Shown here one piece after another: positions 17,322 to 24,694 of a stretch of 64,000 bases of DNA; position 1 is the first letter of the stretch; every line of letters starts with the position of its first letter. The position numbers and the translations under genes were made by a program. Source of the stretch: Faecalibacter macacae (GTDB taxonomy: Bacteria > Bacteroidota > Bacteroidia > Flavobacteriales > Weeksellaceae); contig NZ_RDOJ01000006.1 in the NCBI RefSeq assembly GCF_003687725.1, positions 62,001-126,000 on the forward strand. Direction: 5' to 3'. The notes below the pieces were generated by a model. It was not told the DNA's origin. It searched no databases and saw only the letters and a program-made list of their open reading frames with translations.

Positions 17322-17702
17322 TTACGCTTGTCTTGGCGGTTGCCAAATTGAATTTAAGTAATGAGAATATAGATTATCTTCATCAAAATATTCAATAGAT
17401 GAAGTGATTTTTTCTTTGACAATAAATGGTGAAATAAATGTGATTTTAGGAAGTGCAGCTAAATCAATGTGAGCAATTTCAACCTTCATAAAAGGAAGTT
17501 TCTGATCGGTTTCCCAATCTTCATCTTTATCATGTCCACCATAATGATGAATTAAATAGACTTTCATTTCATCAAAGAAATTTCCGCCTTTATCGTGTTC
17601 GATAAAATGGGAGATAAATATTGGTAATTTGTACACTTGCGACAACTGTGTAGATGTCGTTAGATATAGAAATGTAAATATATAAATTACCCAGGTTTTC
17701 AC
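17322..17702 (-). CDS. Hypothetical exported protein upstream of the RND operon
   Basis: I do not recognise a defined family. The protein has 126 residues, starting with a short hydrophobic segment (WVIYIFTFLYLTTS) that may be a signal peptide. The middle is rich in His and acidic residues (FIEHDKGGNFFDE, HHYGGHDKDEDWE), and the C-terminal part is beta-rich. It lies 99 bases upstream of the pump gene on the same strand, in the position where many Flavobacteriia metal-efflux operons carry a small unnamed His/Asp-rich protein. A metal-binding or sensing role is possible but unproven. A -7-like TAATTTTG ends only 5 bases before its start, so the transcript would have almost no leader or would start within the gene. 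Confidence 0.6.
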   Translation of the reverse strand: MKTWVIYIFTFLYLTTSTQLSQVYKLPIFISHFIEHDKGGNFFDEMKVYLIHHYGGHDKDEDWETDQKLPFMKVEIAHIDLAALPKITFISPFIVKEKITSSIEYFDEDNLYSHYLNSIWQPPRQA

Positions 17703-17706
17703 ATTT

Positions 17707-17714
17707 CAAAATTA
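17707..17714 (-). promoter_or_regulatory. -7 element candidate for the metal-efflux operon
   Basis: On the minus strand TAATTTTG matches the Bacteroidota -7 consensus TAnnTTTG at every fixed position. It lies 5 bases before the ATG of the 126-residue gene. No clear TTG was seen 17-23 bases upstream, so the call rests on one element. Confidence 0.35.
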
Positions 17715-17827
17715 GTGATAATAAGCCATAAAAACATTACTTTAATAATTTATATTACGTTTTTAATAAACATATAGATTATAATATATTTAAATAAAGA
17801 AAATAATTTATACATTTACTTTATTCG

Positions 17828-17955
17828 TATGGTGTATAAAGTATCACTAAGGGAATCGTGTGAAATTCACGAACTGTCGCGCAACTGTAAATAGACAAAA
17901 GTCTAAAGTCAGATACCTTAACGAAATAAAACTGTAATTCCGCGGGATGATTTAT
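17828..17955 (+). promoter_or_regulatory. Cobalamin riboswitch
   Basis: The leader contains the conserved core of the B12 riboswitch in order: AAGGGAA (17849-17855), GTGTGAAATTCAC (17858-17870), AACTGTCGCGCAACTGTAA (17871-17889), then AAAGTCAGATACC (17905-17917), the counterpart of the conserved GCCAGGAGACC box. CCGCGGG near 17940 may close the outer stem. It ends about 80 bases before the first gene of the cob unit. Adenosylcobalamin or a related cobamide is expected to reduce expression of 18035-20972. No strong intrinsic terminator is visible before the start codon, which favours control of translation initiation. Confidence 0.9.
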
Positions 17956-18034
17956 AGAAAATATTTGACTTATATTTCAAATATTCTAATTTATTTCAGA
18001 CTGCTGTTTCAACAAAAAATATTAAAAATAATAT

Positions 18035-18607
18035 ATGAAAACAGCAAAAATCAACGTAAGACATTTATTTGTCTTTGCATTAATTGTCTTAGTTGCCTCG
18101 ACGCGATTAATGACTTTCTTACCTAATTTTTCGCCATTAACTGCAATTAGTTTATTTGGTGGAGCATATTTTGTTAAAAAATGGCAAGCTATTTTGATTC
18201 CAATTCTTTGTGTTTGGACAAGCGATTTATTAGTTAATAACATTCTATATAAAGAATATTTTCAATCATTCACTTTCTTTTATCAAGGCTTTTATTGGCA
18301 ATATCTTTGTTATGCGATAATTGCACTTGTTAGCATTTTTGCATTAAAGAAAGTAACGACATTACGCGTGTTAACAATGGGCTTATTTGGTTCATTTCTT
18401 TTCTTTTTAGTATCAAATTTCGGCGTTTGGATTTCATCTAATATGTACCCAAAATCTTTAGAAGGGTTAATTCAATGTTACATAGCCGGAATTCCATTTA
18501 TAAAAGGAACATTATTAGGAGATTTAGGATTTTCAGCTTTATTATTTGGGACTTTTGCTCTTGCTGAAAAACAATTTCCTGTATTAAATCAAAAAACAAT
18601 TTATTAA
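18035..18607 (+). CDS. DUF6580-like membrane protein, B12-regulated; candidate cobamide/cobalt uptake component
   Basis: This 190-residue protein has about five hydrophobic segments, including LFVFALIVLVASTR, SPLTAISLFGGAYF, AILIPILCVWTSDL, VLTMGLFGSFLFFLVSNFG and LGDLGFSALLFGTFAL. It matches the DUF6580 pattern (FSPLTAISLFGGAYF, SNFGVW, GDLGFSALLF) and resembles the substrate-binding S components of ECF transporters in size and topology. It is the first gene after the cobalamin riboswitch and is followed 7 bases later by cobT. Context suggests uptake of a corrinoid, a lower-ligand base or cobalt. No ATPase partner is encoded nearby. Family placement is moderate; the transported molecule is unknown. 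Confidence 0.7.
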   Translation: MKTAKINVRHLFVFALIVLVASTRLMTFLPNFSPLTAISLFGGAYFVKKWQAILIPILCVWTSDLLVNNILYKEYFQSFTFFYQGFYWQYLCYAIIALVSIFALKKVTTLRVLTMGLFGSFLFFLVSNFGVWISSNMYPKSLEGLIQCYIAGIPFIKGTLLGDLGFSALLFGTFALAEKQFPVLNQKTIY

Positions 18608-18614
18608 AAATAAA

Positions 18615-19643
18615 ATGATTCAAAATTCAACTACTACAACTACTTTAACTGATCAATTACAACAAAAAATTGATTTAAAAACTAAACCTTTAGGAGCTTT
18701 GGGCTTATTAGAAAAATTAGCTTTTCAGATAGGTAAAGTGCAACAATCGTTAAATCCTAAATTAATTAATCCTACGATTTTATTATTTGCAGGAGATCAT
18801 GGCGTTGCAAAAGCTGGTGTTAGTGCGTATCCACCAGAAGTTACTTTTCAAATGGTGATGAATATAGTTCAAGGTGGTGCTGCTGTTACGGTTTTTTGTA
18901 AGCAAAATAAACTAGATTTTTTAACTATTGATGCAGGTGTAAATTATGATTTTGGCGTTGTAGATGGTTTAATTGATAATAAGATAAATTTTGGAACGAA
19001 GAATTTCATTGTCGAAAAAGCAATGTCAAGTGATGAACTAAATTTATGTTTCGAAAAATCTGCTCAAATTGTAGATCAAGTTGCTAAAAGCGGTTGTAAT
19101 GTGATTGGTTTTGGAGAGATGGGAATTGGAAATACTTCCTCGGCATCGATGATTATGCACCACGTTACAAAGATTACTTTAAATGATTGTATTGGGAGAG
19201 GAACAGGAGTTAATGACGAACAATTATTGAAGAAAATTGAATTATTAACTGAAGCAAATAATTTTCATGGCGAATTAAATGATCCAATGGAAATTCTTCA
19301 AACGTATGGTGGTTTTGAAGTTGCTCAGATTTGCGGTGCTATGATCGCAGCTTATAAGAACGAAATGTTAATTTTAGTTGATGGTTTCATAGCGACAAGT
19401 GCTTTTTTAGTTGCTCAAGCTCTGTATCCAGAAATTAAAGAATATGCAGTTTTTTGTCATAATAGTAATGAAATTGGACATCAAAAAATGTTGAATTATT
19501 TAGATGTTAAACCAATATTACATTTAGATATGAGAGTCGGGGAAGGAACAGGTTGTGCTTTGGCTTATCCAATTCTTGAAAATGCTGTTGCTTTCTTAAA
19601 TGAGATGGCAAGTTTTGAAAGTGCTGGCGTATCTAACAAATAA
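18615..19643 (+). CDS. cobT: Nicotinate-nucleotide--dimethylbenzimidazole phosphoribosyltransferase
   Basis: Activates the lower-ligand base: nicotinate mononucleotide plus dimethylbenzimidazole gives alpha-ribazole phosphate plus nicotinate. Its 342 residues match the family length. Landmarks are LLFAGDHGVAKAGVSAYP near the N-terminus, GFGEMGIGNTSSASM in the middle, LVDGFIATSAF, and DMRVGEGTGCALAYP near the end, whose Glu is the expected catalytic base. It follows the membrane gene by 7 bases and ends 1 base before the cobS ATG, so both are translated from the riboswitch-controlled transcript. Confidence 0.95.
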   Translation: MIQNSTTTTTLTDQLQQKIDLKTKPLGALGLLEKLAFQIGKVQQSLNPKLINPTILLFAGDHGVAKAGVSAYPPEVTFQMVMNIVQGGAAVTVFCKQNKLDFLTIDAGVNYDFGVVDGLIDNKINFGTKNFIVEKAMSSDELNLCFEKSAQIVDQVAKSGCNVIGFGEMGIGNTSSASMIMHHVTKITLNDCIGRGTGVNDEQLLKKIELLTEANNFHGELNDPMEILQTYGGFEVAQICGAMIAAYKNEMLILVDGFIATSAFLVAQALYPEIKEYAVFCHNSNEIGHQKMLNYLDVKPILHLDMRVGEGTGCALAYPILENAVAFLNEMASFESAGVSNK

Positions 19644-19644
19644 T

Positions 19645-20436
19645 ATGAAAAAAGAATTAGAATTATTTTGGATTGCATTGATGTTTTATACTCGTATTCC
19701 AATTCCATTTAAAATTGAATATAGCGATGATAAACTAAATAAAGCAACTCGATATTTTCCATTAATTGGATATGTCGTAGGTGCATTGTCTTTCATTACT
19801 TTTTATTTGTTGCAATTTGTATTGCCTTTAGAATTAAGTGTAATTGGATCTTTAGTGGTTGGTATGTTAACAACCGGCGCTTTTCATGAAGATGGTTTAG
19901 CTGATTTTTTTGATGGTTTTGGCGGTGGTTGGACTAAAGATAAAATCCTTGATATAATGAAGGATAGTCGTGTCGGTACATATGGAATGGTTGCGACAAT
20001 TATTCAGTTAGCGATAAAATATTATGGTCTTATTTTTCTGATTCCAATTTTTACTCAATTTGGTATTTTAGCTGTATTTATATTATTTGTTGGATATCAT
20101 GCATTTGCTCGTCTTGCAGCAATTTCCTTGAGTTTTGTGCTTGATTATGTACGTGATGATGAGAAAAGTAAAGCGAAACCAATTGCTAAAAAACAGACAA
20201 AAAAAGAATTATTTTGGGTTTGTTTTTTTGGACTAATTCCTTTATTTCTGATATGTTCTTATTCGGTTTATTTTATATTTTCGATAGTTCCTATTTTCTT
20301 CGTATTACTTTATTTTAAAAACTTTTTATTTAAATGGATTGGCGGTTATACTGGGGATTGTTTAGGCGCTGTAGAACAAATTTGTGAAGCGATTTTCTTA
20401 ATAAGTTTATTAGCAATATGGAACTTTATATCATAA
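19645..20436 (+). CDS. cobS: Adenosylcobinamide-GDP ribazoletransferase (cobalamin synthase)
   Basis: Integral membrane enzyme that joins adenosylcobinamide-GDP and alpha-ribazole (or its phosphate) in the last assembly step. The ATG at 19645 (MKKELELFWIALMFYTRIP) is used rather than an in-frame ATG at 19600 inside cobT, because the FYTRIPIP start is conserved. The catalytic acidic signature GAFHEDGLADFFDGFGGG lies near residue 75, followed by DSRVGTYG. About six membrane segments follow, and near the C-terminus GGYTGDCLGAVEQICE is the second conserved motif. The 263 residues are normal. The gene overlaps cobC by 19 bases. Confidence 0.95.
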   Translation: MKKELELFWIALMFYTRIPIPFKIEYSDDKLNKATRYFPLIGYVVGALSFITFYLLQFVLPLELSVIGSLVVGMLTTGAFHEDGLADFFDGFGGGWTKDKILDIMKDSRVGTYGMVATIIQLAIKYYGLIFLIPIFTQFGILAVFILFVGYHAFARLAAISLSFVLDYVRDDEKSKAKPIAKKQTKKELFWVCFFGLIPLFLICSYSVYFIFSIVPIFFVLLYFKNFLFKWIGGYTGDCLGAVEQICEAIFLISLLAIWNFIS

Positions 20437-20972
20437 GACATACACCTGTAAATCTTGAAAAAGGAATTTGTTATGGTCAAAGTGATGTTGGTTTAAATAA
20501 GGCAGATTTAGAAAAATATTTATCTATTTATAAAGAAGAATTAGCTGTTGATTTTGATGCAATAATTTCAAGTCCGTTAAAAAGATGTACGCAACTGGCA
20601 GAAGTATTAGGTTTTGATGACTATCAAATGGATCATCGTTTAATGGAAATGAATTTTGGTGATTGGGAGTTGAAAAAATGGAATGAAATTCCTTTGGAAG
20701 AATCTGAAAATTGGATGAACAATTTTGATTCGGTTTCAACTCCAAATGGTGAATCGATGCTACAGCTTTTTAATCGAGTAAATTCATTTTATCAAGAGTT
20801 AAAACAATACAATCATCAAAAAGTATTAATTGTAGCGCATGCAGGTGTTATTCGTTGTTTTTGGAAAATTATTTTAGAAATTTCTTTGAAAAATACAATG
20901 AAAATACCTGTTGATTATGGTGAAATTTTTATTATTGATTCGACTTTTGATATGATAAAACGCAAGAAATAA
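20418..20972 (+). CDS. cobC: Alpha-ribazole phosphatase-type histidine phosphatase
   Basis: Histidine phosphatase superfamily protein of 184 residues, predicted to remove the phosphate from alpha-ribazole phosphate. Phosphohistidine motif IRHTP (Arg7-His8) is at the start, SSPLKRCTQLA carries the second Arg, NFGDWE the acid region, and VAHAGVIR the second His. The start overlaps cobS, the classic arrangement in short cobalamin operons. No adenosylcobinamide kinase/guanylyltransferase (cobU) gene follows within the window, so that step must be encoded elsewhere. Superfamily is certain; substrate is inferred from context. Confidence 0.85.
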   Translation: MELYIIRHTPVNLEKGICYGQSDVGLNKADLEKYLSIYKEELAVDFDAIISSPLKRCTQLAEVLGFDDYQMDHRLMEMNFGDWELKKWNEIPLEESENWMNNFDSVSTPNGESMLQLFNRVNSFYQELKQYNHQKVLIVAHAGVIRCFWKIILEISLKNTMKIPVDYGEIFIIDSTFDMIKRKK

Positions 20973-21082
20973 AAAGAGTATTATTTAATTGATTTTATTA
21001 GTAAATCTATAGTAATCAATGTTTTTTATTCGTTTATTGTAATAAATTATTGATACGATAAACGAATAAAACTTAAATTTTA

Positions 21083-21090
21083 TACATTTG
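21083..21090 (+). promoter_or_regulatory. -7 promoter element before the alpha/beta-hydrolase gene
   Basis: TACATTTG fits TAnnTTTG perfectly and lies 12 bases before the first possible ATG, implying a very short leader. No well-spaced TTG was seen. Confidence 0.45.
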
Positions 21091-21102
21091 CGGTCGCTTT
21101 AA

Positions 21103-21642
21103 ATGAAAATGATGATTGCAGAAGGAAACAAAGTATTTTATATTCACGGTTTATACGGATCAAGAAGTTCAAGAAAATTTGGATTTATTCAACAAAAATA
21201 CCCAACAGCTATATGTTTAGAATGGAAATTCAACGATAATGTAGATGTTTTTTTACAAAATACATTTCATATGTTAGAGACTGTAAAAGATCCTATTACT
21301 TTGATTGGTAGTTCGATTGGTGGAAATTTCGCTTGGCAAATTCAACAAAAATTATTGACTGAAGGAATTAATTGTGAATTAATTCTAATAAATCCGATGA
21401 TCGAATTGATGTATAAATTCGAGGATAACTTCCCTAATCATTTAGTTCAATACTTAAGTCCAATGGATACTTTTTCAAATACAAAAGTTATTATTGGTTT
21501 AAAAGACGAGGTTTTAGACGCTCATCAAACTAAAGCATTTTTCGAAATGTACGATTATAATAATCCTAATAAAATAGAAATTACTTTGGTTGAAGATGAC
21601 CATAGAATTTCAAATTTTCATAAATTATTAGTTGATTTCTAG
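21103..21642 (+). CDS. YqiA/YcfP-like alpha/beta-fold hydrolase
   Basis: A small (179-residue) serine hydrolase of the UPF0227/YqiA type. It has the oxyanion-side YIHGLYGS near residue 15 and the nucleophile elbow IGSSIGGNFA. A late Asp lies in IGLKDEVLDAHQT, and the catalytic His is in DDHRISNFHK. The domain is minimal, without a lid insertion or signal peptide, so it acts in the cytosol. Three in-frame ATGs (21103, 21109, 21112) are possible starts; the -7 element at 21083-21090 does not separate them. Related proteins have esterase activity on short acyl esters; the physiological substrate is unknown. It is a single-gene unit between the cob genes and a porin. Confidence 0.75.
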   Translation: MKMMIAEGNKVFYIHGLYGSRSSRKFGFIQQKYPTAICLEWKFNDNVDVFLQNTFHMLETVKDPITLIGSSIGGNFAWQIQQKLLTEGINCELILINPMIELMYKFEDNFPNHLVQYLSPMDTFSNTKVIIGLKDEVLDAHQTKAFFEMYDYNNPNKIEITLVEDDHRISNFHKLLVDF

Positions 21643-21691
21643 ATAGTTTACTATATTTAGTTATACCAAAAGTTGGTTGTATTGCATCTCA

Positions 21692-21740
21692 AACTTAACA
21701 TTAAGTTAAACTTGAAGCAACATTAATTTAACTATTTTCG
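21692..21740 (+). promoter_or_regulatory. Promoter with upstream dyad before the porin gene
   Basis: TTG at 21712-21714 and TATTTTCG at 21733-21740 (TAnnTTcG, 18-base spacer) form a Bacteroidota-type promoter 17 bases before the porin ATG. A perfect inverted repeat AACTTAA-CA-TTAAGTT lies at 21692-21707, abutting the -33 element. This is a position suited to an activator or repressor, possibly linked to phosphate supply given the gene product. Confidence 0.5.
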
Positions 21741-21757
21741 CTCTACAAACAACAAAT

Positions 21758-22993
21758 ATGAAGAATTTACTTTTCACGCTATTTTTTGTAGCAGCAAATT
21801 TAGTTTTTGCTCAAACTGATTCAACCATAGTTAAGGTAAAAAAGGAGGCAGTATCTGATGATTATAAAATCAATATGTCACCTTATTATAGCTACGGCGA
21901 TGGATTAGGTATTACTTCAGCAGATAGTATTTATCAAGTAAACATTCGTTTTAGAATGCAAAATCGTGTCACTTATTTTAATAATGAGGACGAAGAAGAC
22001 GCAATTGATGCACAAATTAGACGTTTACGTTTACGATTTGATGGGTATGTAGGAAATCCAAAATTTGAATATTCGATTCAATTATCGTTTGCTTCAGGTG
22101 ATGTAGGAGCAGCTGAAGAAGGTAAAAATACAAACATCATACGTGATGCCATGATTTTCTATAAACCAAATAAACATTGGAGTTTTGGTTTTGGTCAGAC
22201 AAAATTACCTGGAAATAGACAGCGTATAAATTCTTCTGGTGCTTTACAATTAACTGATCGTTCGATTAATAATGCAGATTTTAATATTGATCGTGATTTT
22301 GGTTTACATGTACAACATAGTAAAAAACAAAAAGATAAATTTTCTTATACTTTACGAGGTGCAATTTCAAGTGGGGAAGGGCGTAACTGGACCGATCATA
22401 ATGATACAGGTTTAGCTTATACAGGTAAAGTTGAATTATTACCTTTAGGTTCGTTCAAAAATGATGGGACAAATTTTGAGGGTGATATTATGCGTGAAGA
22501 AAAACCAAAATTAATGGTTTCTGCAGCATATTCATACAATAACAATGCACATCGTACGCAAGGACAATTAGGTGACGAAATGTTTGGTACAGCAAATATT
22601 CAATCATTATTTTTAGATGCAATGTTAAAATATAATGGATGGGCTTTTATGTATGCATATATGAATCGTAATTCTGATACAATTTTTACGTATAATCCTG
22701 AGGATACTACTGATTTTAGATATGTTTATGCTGGACAAGGACACGATTTCCAAACATCGTATACATTTCCTAAAAATTATGAAGTAATTGGTCGTTATTC
22801 TAATCAAAAAATGAAGAATGAGATTTTCCAATTCGCACCAAATTCTAATCAATATAGTTTAGGTTTAACGAAGTATATTTGGGAACATGCTTTTAAGTTA
22901 CAGGCTGAGGTTACGTACGAAAATTTAAAATTCTACGATAGTTCTACTAAAAATAACTGGTACGCACGTTTACAAGTTGAAATAGGAATTTAA
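21758..22993 (+). CDS. Outer-membrane porin of the phosphate-selective O/P family
   Basis: This 411-residue beta-barrel protein has a clear Sec signal peptide (LLFTLFFVAANLVFAQ). The mature part shows alternating aromatic/polar strands. Family features include IDAQIRRLRLRFDGYVGNPKFEYSI, RDAMIFYKPNKHWSFGFGQT followed by PGNRQRINSSG, and a final strand ending in a hydrophobic residue (ARLQVEIGI). The domain match is to the porin O/P group. In other bacteria these respond to phosphate limitation, but in Bacteroidota the substrate is usually unknown. The promoter has a dyad directly upstream. The gene stands alone and ends at a bidirectional terminator. Confidence 0.8.
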   Translation: MKNLLFTLFFVAANLVFAQTDSTIVKVKKEAVSDDYKINMSPYYSYGDGLGITSADSIYQVNIRFRMQNRVTYFNNEDEEDAIDAQIRRLRLRFDGYVGNPKFEYSIQLSFASGDVGAAEEGKNTNIIRDAMIFYKPNKHWSFGFGQTKLPGNRQRINSSGALQLTDRSINNADFNIDRDFGLHVQHSKKQKDKFSYTLRGAISSGEGRNWTDHNDTGLAYTGKVELLPLGSFKNDGTNFEGDIMREEKPKLMVSAAYSYNNNAHRTQGQLGDEMFGTANIQSLFLDAMLKYNGWAFMYAYMNRNSDTIFTYNPEDTTDFRYVYAGQGHDFQTSYTFPKNYEVIGRYSNQKMKNEIFQFAPNSNQYSLGLTKYIWEHAFKLQAEVTYENLKFYDSSTKNNWYARLQVEIGI

Positions 22994-23010
22994 TAATTAT
23001 ATAAAAAAAG

Positions 23011-23040
23011 AAACGGGATGAAAGTAACTTCATCCCGTTT
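23011..23040. terminator. Bidirectional terminator between porin and acyltransferase
   Basis: AAACGGGATGAA (23011-23022) pairs perfectly with TTCATCCCGTTT (23029-23040) around a six-base loop. It is preceded by a run of A and followed by TTTTCTTA, so it can end the porin transcript and the minus-strand operon whose last stop is at 23043. Confidence 0.9.
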
Positions 23041-23042
23041 TC

Positions 23043-24089
23043 TTATTTGGTAAATATTTGTTTAATCTTTTTAGCTAAAGGCTTTTCAAAAAACTCAAAA
23101 CAAAGAATACTTAGTATGATTGCGATTGTGAAGTAAACTCCAATCTTTATGAAATCATTTCCTTCAGGAACTAAATAGTTTCCATATTTAATGACAATCA
23201 TGTGTATCATATAAAATCCGAAACTGATTTCGCCTAAATATATTAAGCTTTTATTTTGTAATAATTTTGAAATAAATCCTTTTTGTAATGCGAAAACTAA
23301 TGTAATTAATACCATTGGAATCCAATAGTAAATATTAAATCTGAATGTTCTCGAAACTTCTCCATAATAGCTGAAAAACAGAATGAAAACAGCTAATACT
23401 CCAACTTCAAATAATGTTCCTTTGGTGAACGAAATTTGTTTATCTTTTATCGTTTTATACACTTGACATAATAAAATTCCTATGATAAAATCTAAACTTC
23501 GTACAATAGGATTAACGTAATAAAACCCTTTTTCCCAGTCTTTATGTCCTCTTACATAAGGTTCAAAATAGATTAATAATGGAATAGCTATGATAAATAA
23601 AGCATATTTTAACCATTTGTATTTATGTAACCAAATAACATAAAGAGGAAACATTAAATAGAAGAAAAATTCTGTAGAAATACTCCAAGATACATTATTA
23701 ATAGAGAAGTTATAATCTTTAATTGGAATGTATGATTGGAGTAAGAATAAGTTTAAAAGTGCTTTATCCCAACCAAAAATTCCTTGGATGATTACATAAG
23801 GAATCATTAATGCAAACGTAAGGACATGTAGTGGATAAACCCTTGCCATACGTGCAATGTAGAAGTTTTTAAAAGAAAATTTAGGATTGTCTATAATCTT
23901 GTGTTCGTAATTTAATGCAAGTACAAATCCACTAAGAATAAAGAAAAATCCAACACCAACGTATCCTTCAAAGAATACAACGTTTTTTAACCAATTATAC
24001 CATTGCAAATCTGTTTTTACAAATGTTAAATGAGATAAGAATACAGCAAATGCGAAGAAAAATCGCAAAGAAGTTAAGCTGTTTAGCAT
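23043..24089 (-). CDS. Acyltransferase family 3 membrane protein
   Basis: Integral membrane O-acyltransferase (348 residues, about ten membrane segments) of the OafA/NodX type, which transfers acetyl or other acyl groups to surface sugars. It starts with LTSLRFFFAFAVFLSHL, the family's RFF...SH signature with the essential His. FFILSGFVLALNYEH follows, then NNVSWSISTEFFFYLMFPL with the conserved Trp-Ser-Glu segment. The C-terminal Ser-rich periplasmic domain seen in long homologues is absent. It starts at the last base of the yigZ stop (overlap of one base), so it is the final gene of a ribD-yigZ unit. The acceptor is unknown. Confidence 0.85.
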   Translation of the reverse strand: MLNSLTSLRFFFAFAVFLSHLTFVKTDLQWYNWLKNVVFFEGYVGVGFFFILSGFVLALNYEHKIIDNPKFSFKNFYIARMARVYPLHVLTFALMIPYVIIQGIFGWDKALLNLFLLQSYIPIKDYNFSINNVSWSISTEFFFYLMFPLYVIWLHKYKWLKYALFIIAIPLLIYFEPYVRGHKDWEKGFYYVNPIVRSLDFIIGILLCQVYKTIKDKQISFTKGTLFEVGVLAVFILFFSYYGEVSRTFRFNIYYWIPMVLITLVFALQKGFISKLLQNKSLIYLGEISFGFYMIHMIVIKYGNYLVPEGNDFIKIGVYFTIAIILSILCFEFFEKPLAKKIKQIFTK

Positions 24090-24694
24090 TAGTCTATAAT
24101 TTTTATTTCCATTTGATAGTATTCGTCAAATTGTCGAATAAAATCATCCATTTTACTTTCTCTGACAGAAATTGTAAACATGCATTTATCGGAAAAATGC
24201 TTGTCTATAATTTCACCCTCCATACGATCTACATTACGCTCAACAATTCCTTGCTGATCATATGAAAATACCATTTTAACTCGTTTTGTGACAAATTTTT
24301 CAACTATTTTAGCTTCTTCTAAAACAACCTGAGCTGCATATTTATATGCTTTCACCAAACCAGGAATTCCTAATTTAGTTCCGCCATAATAACGTACAGA
24401 AACGATTAAAACATTTGTTATTTCGTTTGATAATATTTGATTGTAAATAGGTAATCCAGCTGAACCTCCAGGTTCACCATCATCATTTGCTCTAAATTTT
24501 TTTCCGTCAATTCCTATAATATAAGCATAACAATGATGAGTTGCATCAGGCCATTTTTCGTAAAGTTGACTCAAATAGAATTCTACATCATCTTCAGAAT
24601 CTACAGGATAAGCGTAATTAATAAATTTACTTCCAGATTCTTTAAAAATAATATCTTCTATAGGTTCTTTTATCGTTCTGAATGAATCACTCAT
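24089..24694 (-). CDS. YigZ/IMPACT family protein
   Basis: A 201-residue cytosolic protein with the IMPACT/UPF0029 N-terminal fold. Conserved landmarks are ATHHCYAYIIG near residue 60, then NDDGEPGGSAGLPI and VSVRYYGGTKLGIPGLVKAY. The remaining ~70 residues match the ferredoxin-like DUF1949 domain. The family has been linked to translation control and nucleic-acid binding, but no bacterial reaction is settled. Its start overlaps the end of ribD by 8 bases, and its stop overlaps the acyltransferase start, so it is translated as part of that operon. Identification as the family is firm; function is not. Confidence 0.9.
   Translation of the reverse strand: MSDSFRTIKEPIEDIIFKESGSKFINYAYPVDSEDDVEFYLSQLYEKWPDATHHCYAYIIGIDGKKFRANDDGEPGGSAGLPIYNQILSNEITNVLIVSVRYYGGTKLGIPGLVKAYKYAAQVVLEEAKIVEKFVTKRVKMVFSYDQQGIVERNVDRMEGEIIDKHFSDKCMFTISVRESKMDDFIRQFDEYYQMEIKIID

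Noticed and set aside
19600-19644. Longer start for cobS inside cobT
   Set aside because: The conserved N-terminus begins at the ATG at 19645, one base after the cobT stop; the extension has no similarity and overlaps cobT.
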